A DNA stretch of 64,000 nucleotides from Fen-330 sp050008465 (GTDB taxonomy: Bacteria; Acidobacteriota; Terriglobia; Bryobacterales; Bryobacteraceae). A model generated the notes under the pieces. It made no database searches, was not told where the DNA came from, and saw only the letters and a program-made list of their open reading frames with translations. Of this stretch, positions 62,155 through 64,000 are shown one piece after another. Where the stretch lies: assembly GCA_050008465.1 (NCBI GenBank), contig JBEKMO010000013.1, positions 12,377 through 76,376 on the forward strand. The letters are read 5' to 3'. Made by a program: the position numbers and the translations under genes. Within the stretch, counting starts at the first letter, position 1. Every line of letters begins with the position of its first letter.

Positions 62155-63366
62155 ATGGCAAGGACTGACGACACCCCCCGCCGCTACCGCGAAGACCTGT
62201 CGGAAGCGCCGGACTGGCTCAAAAAGAAGAAGTGCCCGCAACGGGACAAGTACATGTCCGGCAAGCGCATCCTGCCCAAGAACCTCACCGGCAAGGAAAA
62301 GCTCGCCGACATCGTCGACCACACGTTTCTCGCGTACAACTCGGCGCGGCTCAAGGAAGGCTGCCAGCTTTTCGTCGAGAAGATGCTCAAGCCCGACGTG
62401 ACCATCGGCATGAGCCTCTCGGGCGCGCTCACGCCGGCGGGCCTGGGCTGCTCCTCCATCGTCCCGCTCATCCAGGCCGGTTTCGTCGATTGGATCGTGG
62501 CCACCGGCGCGAACCTCTACCACGACCTCCACTTCGCCCTGAACTACCCGGTGCGCGTCGGTAGCTTCAAGATGGACGACACCGAGCTGCGCAACAACGA
62601 CATCGTCCGCATCTACGACGTGCTGCTCGGCTACAGCGACTGCCTCATGGCCACCGACGAGATCCTGCGCACCATCCTCGTCCAGCCGGAATTCCAGAAG
62701 GAGATGGGCACCGCCGAACTGCACTACCTGCTCGGCAGGTACGCCGCCGAGTGGGAGCGGCAAGCCGGCGTCAAGGACGTTTCGGTGCTGGCCGCGGCCT
62801 ATCGCGCGGGGGTGCCCTGCTACACCTCGTCGCCGGGCGATTCGACCATCGGCATGAACGTGGCCGGCGTCGAATTGCGAGGCAACAAGCTGCGCCTCAA
62901 TCCCTCCATCGACGTCAACGAAACCACCGCCTTCGTGCTGGCGGCCAAGCGTTCGGGCGGCAAGAGCGCCGTGGTCCTGTGGGGCGGGGGCAGCCCCAAG
63001 AACTTCATGCTCCAGACCGAGCCGCAGATTCAGGAAGTGCTGCGCATCAAGGAATTCGGTCAGGACTATTTCCTGCAAGTGACCGACGCGCGCCCGGACA
63101 CCGGCGGCCTCAGCGGCGCCACGCCGAGCGAAGCCGTGAGCTGGGGCAAGGTGGACCCCGACCGCCTGCCCGACGCCGTGGTCTGCTACACCGACACCAC
63201 CATCGCCATGCCCATCCTCACGCATTACGCGCTGGCCAAACACAAACCGCGCAAGCTGCGGCGGCTCTACGATCAACGCGCCAAGATGATGAAGGCGCTG
63301 ACCAAGGAGTACTTCCTCCACAACAAGGTGAAGATGGTAGACGGTTCGGACCCGGTCCTCGAATGA
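62155..63366 (+). CDS. Deoxyhypusine synthase-like protein (possibly homospermidine-type)
   Basis: 403 residues. The deoxyhypusine-synthase fold is clear from LADIVDHTFLAYNSARLKEG, TIGMSLSGALTPAGLGCSSIVPLIQAGFVDWIVATGANLYHD (NAD binding), SPGDSTIGMNVAG and DVNETTAFVLAAKRSGGKSAVVLWGGGSPKNFML, which contains the lysine region used for the enzyme-imine. Bacteria lack eIF5A, so bacterial members are usually homospermidine synthases or act on another acceptor; that is family knowledge, not seen here. The N-terminal about 33 residues are extra, and an internal ATG at 62254 is an alternative start. It overlaps the decarboxylase gene by ATGA and so forms a polyamine operon. Confidence 0.88.
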   Translation: MARTDDTPRRYREDLSEAPDWLKKKKCPQRDKYMSGKRILPKNLTGKEKLADIVDHTFLAYNSARLKEGCQLFVEKMLKPDVTIGMSLSGALTPAGLGCSSIVPLIQAGFVDWIVATGANLYHDLHFALNYPVRVGSFKMDDTELRNNDIVRIYDVLLGYSDCLMATDEILRTILVQPEFQKEMGTAELHYLLGRYAAEWERQAGVKDVSVLAAAYRAGVPCYTSSPGDSTIGMNVAGVELRGNKLRLNPSIDVNETTAFVLAAKRSGGKSAVVLWGGGSPKNFMLQTEPQIQEVLRIKEFGQDYFLQVTDARPDTGGLSGATPSEAVSWGKVDPDRLPDAVVCYTDTTIAMPILTHYALAKHKPRKLRRLYDQRAKMMKALTKEYFLHNKVKMVDGSDPVLE

Positions 63367-64000
63367 CTGCCAGACAACTGCAAGCCATCGCCCGGCAGCA
63401 CGGCACTCCCGTGGTGGTGATCGACCACGACCTGATCCGAGGCAATTACGCGGCCTTCAGGAAGCACCTCCCCAAGGTGCAGGCGTATTACGCCGTGAAG
63501 GCCAACCCCGCCCCCGAAATTGTCCGCACGCTCTTCCGGGCTGGCGCCAGTTTCGATGTCGCGTCGCTGCCCGAGTTCATGCTGGTGTACGAGAACATCA
63601 AGCACCTCCCCGCCCAGGAGCGCCAGGACTTCATCTGGGACAAGATCGTCTACGCCAACCCCATCAAGCCCAAGGAAACGCTCGAGGCCCTGGACCAGTA
63701 CAAGCCGCTGGTCACCTTCGATAACCTCGAAGAGCTGCGCAAGGTCCGGCGCTACGCCCCGCACGCCGGCCTGGCGCTGCGGCTGCGCGTGCCCAATACC
63801 GGCTCGATGGTCGAGCTCTCCTCGAAGTTCGGATGCGACCCGGGCCAGGCCGTGGACCTGATCTCGGAGGCCTTCCGCATCGGGCTGGTGGTCGAGGGCG
63901 TGAGCTTCCACGTGGGCAGCCAGTGCACCAACTTCGAGAACTTCGTGCAGGCCCTGAACATGTCGGCGGCCGTGATGCGCGAAGCCCAGGCGCGCGGCCA
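63363..64000 (+). CDS. PLP type III (ornithine/diaminopimelate-type) decarboxylase, 3' end outside window
   Basis: 212 residues visible; the gene leaves the window. The N-terminus has the alanine-racemase-fold motif VQAYYAVKANPAPEIVRTL with the PLP lysine, GASFDVASLPEF, IVYANPIKPKETL, VTFDNLEELRKV, LRLRVPNTGSMVELSSKFGCD and VVEGVSFHVGSQC. These match eukaryotic-type ornithine decarboxylases and the bacterial lysine/ornithine decarboxylases. The product would be putrescine or cadaverine. It is translationally coupled to the deoxyhypusine-synthase-like gene, which needs spermidine- or putrescine-type substrates. Confidence 0.9.
   Translation, partial: MTARQLQAIARQHGTPVVVIDHDLIRGNYAAFRKHLPKVQAYYAVKANPAPEIVRTLFRAGASFDVASLPEFMLVYENIKHLPAQERQDFIWDKIVYANPIKPKETLEALDQYKPLVTFDNLEELRKVRRYAPHAGLALRLRVPNTGSMVELSSKFGCDPGQAVDLISEAFRIGLVVEGVSFHVGSQCTNFENFVQALNMSAAVMREAQARG

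Noticed and set aside
62139..62174. Upstream start of the agmatine deiminase (12 extra residues)
   Set aside because: It would overlap the start of the divergent gene, and the extra residues have no family counterpart.

Overview
The window looks like a high-GC Acidobacteriota chromosome, most probably a Solibacter/Bryobacterales relative. Three things point there. The GH3 enzyme at 57431-61051 ends in what I recognise as the Solibacter-type C-terminal domain (TIGR03437). There is a serine/threonine kinase with tetratricopeptide-like repeats and PEGA domains. Small GCCGGCGG-type inverted repeats are scattered between genes. The assignment rests on family recognition, not on a marker gene.

Layout. 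Positions 1-9124 hold an anti-sigma-28 factor (FlgM, cut by the window edge), a RodZ-type HTH protein, a very large sensor-like Ser/Thr kinase coupled to a secreted glycoside-hydrolase-like protein, and a secreted protein of unknown function. Positions 9070-19934 form a long minus-strand run: the complete Tol-Pal system (TolQ, TolR, a TonB/TolA-like protein, TolB, Pal, CpoB), then deoC, a fused aroD-aroE, a Tat-signal mini-protein, an amidase and a GT-C membrane protein. recN is divergent from tolQ across a striking palindrome. Positions 21839-24867 are patchy: a decayed VapC-like toxin gene, a second degenerate copy of the recN 3' end, a secreted protein, a tRNA-Ser(CGA), and remnants of a nuclease gene and of a frameshifted two-HTH regulator.

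The centre (24868-55002) is a 20-gene, tightly coupled, plus-strand operon for an extracellular contractile injection system (eCIS, related to Afp/PVC). It encodes one sheath, one tube, a DUF4255 cap/terminator, an AAA+ ATPase, a CIS-tube adaptor, a LysM protein, a split gp27-like hub and gp5-like spike, a PAAR-like tip, gp25, two large baseplate wedge proteins (one with an inserted PA14 domain), a tail-protein-I-like protein and a DUF6519-like protein. Candidate payload or accessory genes are a 2332-residue protein with a DUF4157-like HELAH N-terminus followed by alpha-hairpins embedded in a huge beta-repeat body, a DUF4157-OmpA fusion, and a glycosyltransferase-like protein. There are no capsid, portal or terminase genes, so this is not a prophage. 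I see no ordinary alpha-helical tape-measure gene.

Positions 55003-57430 are again debris: a truncated transposase, a truncated NifX-like gene and a truncated TSUP transporter. With the tRNA-proximal remnants on the other side, this suggests the eCIS lies on an old genomic island. The right end (57431-64000) carries a secreted GH3 enzyme with an inserted fascin-like beta-trefoil, and a polyamine cluster: agmatine deiminase, divergent from a deoxyhypusine-synthase-like protein and a PLP type III (ornithine-type) decarboxylase that runs off the window.
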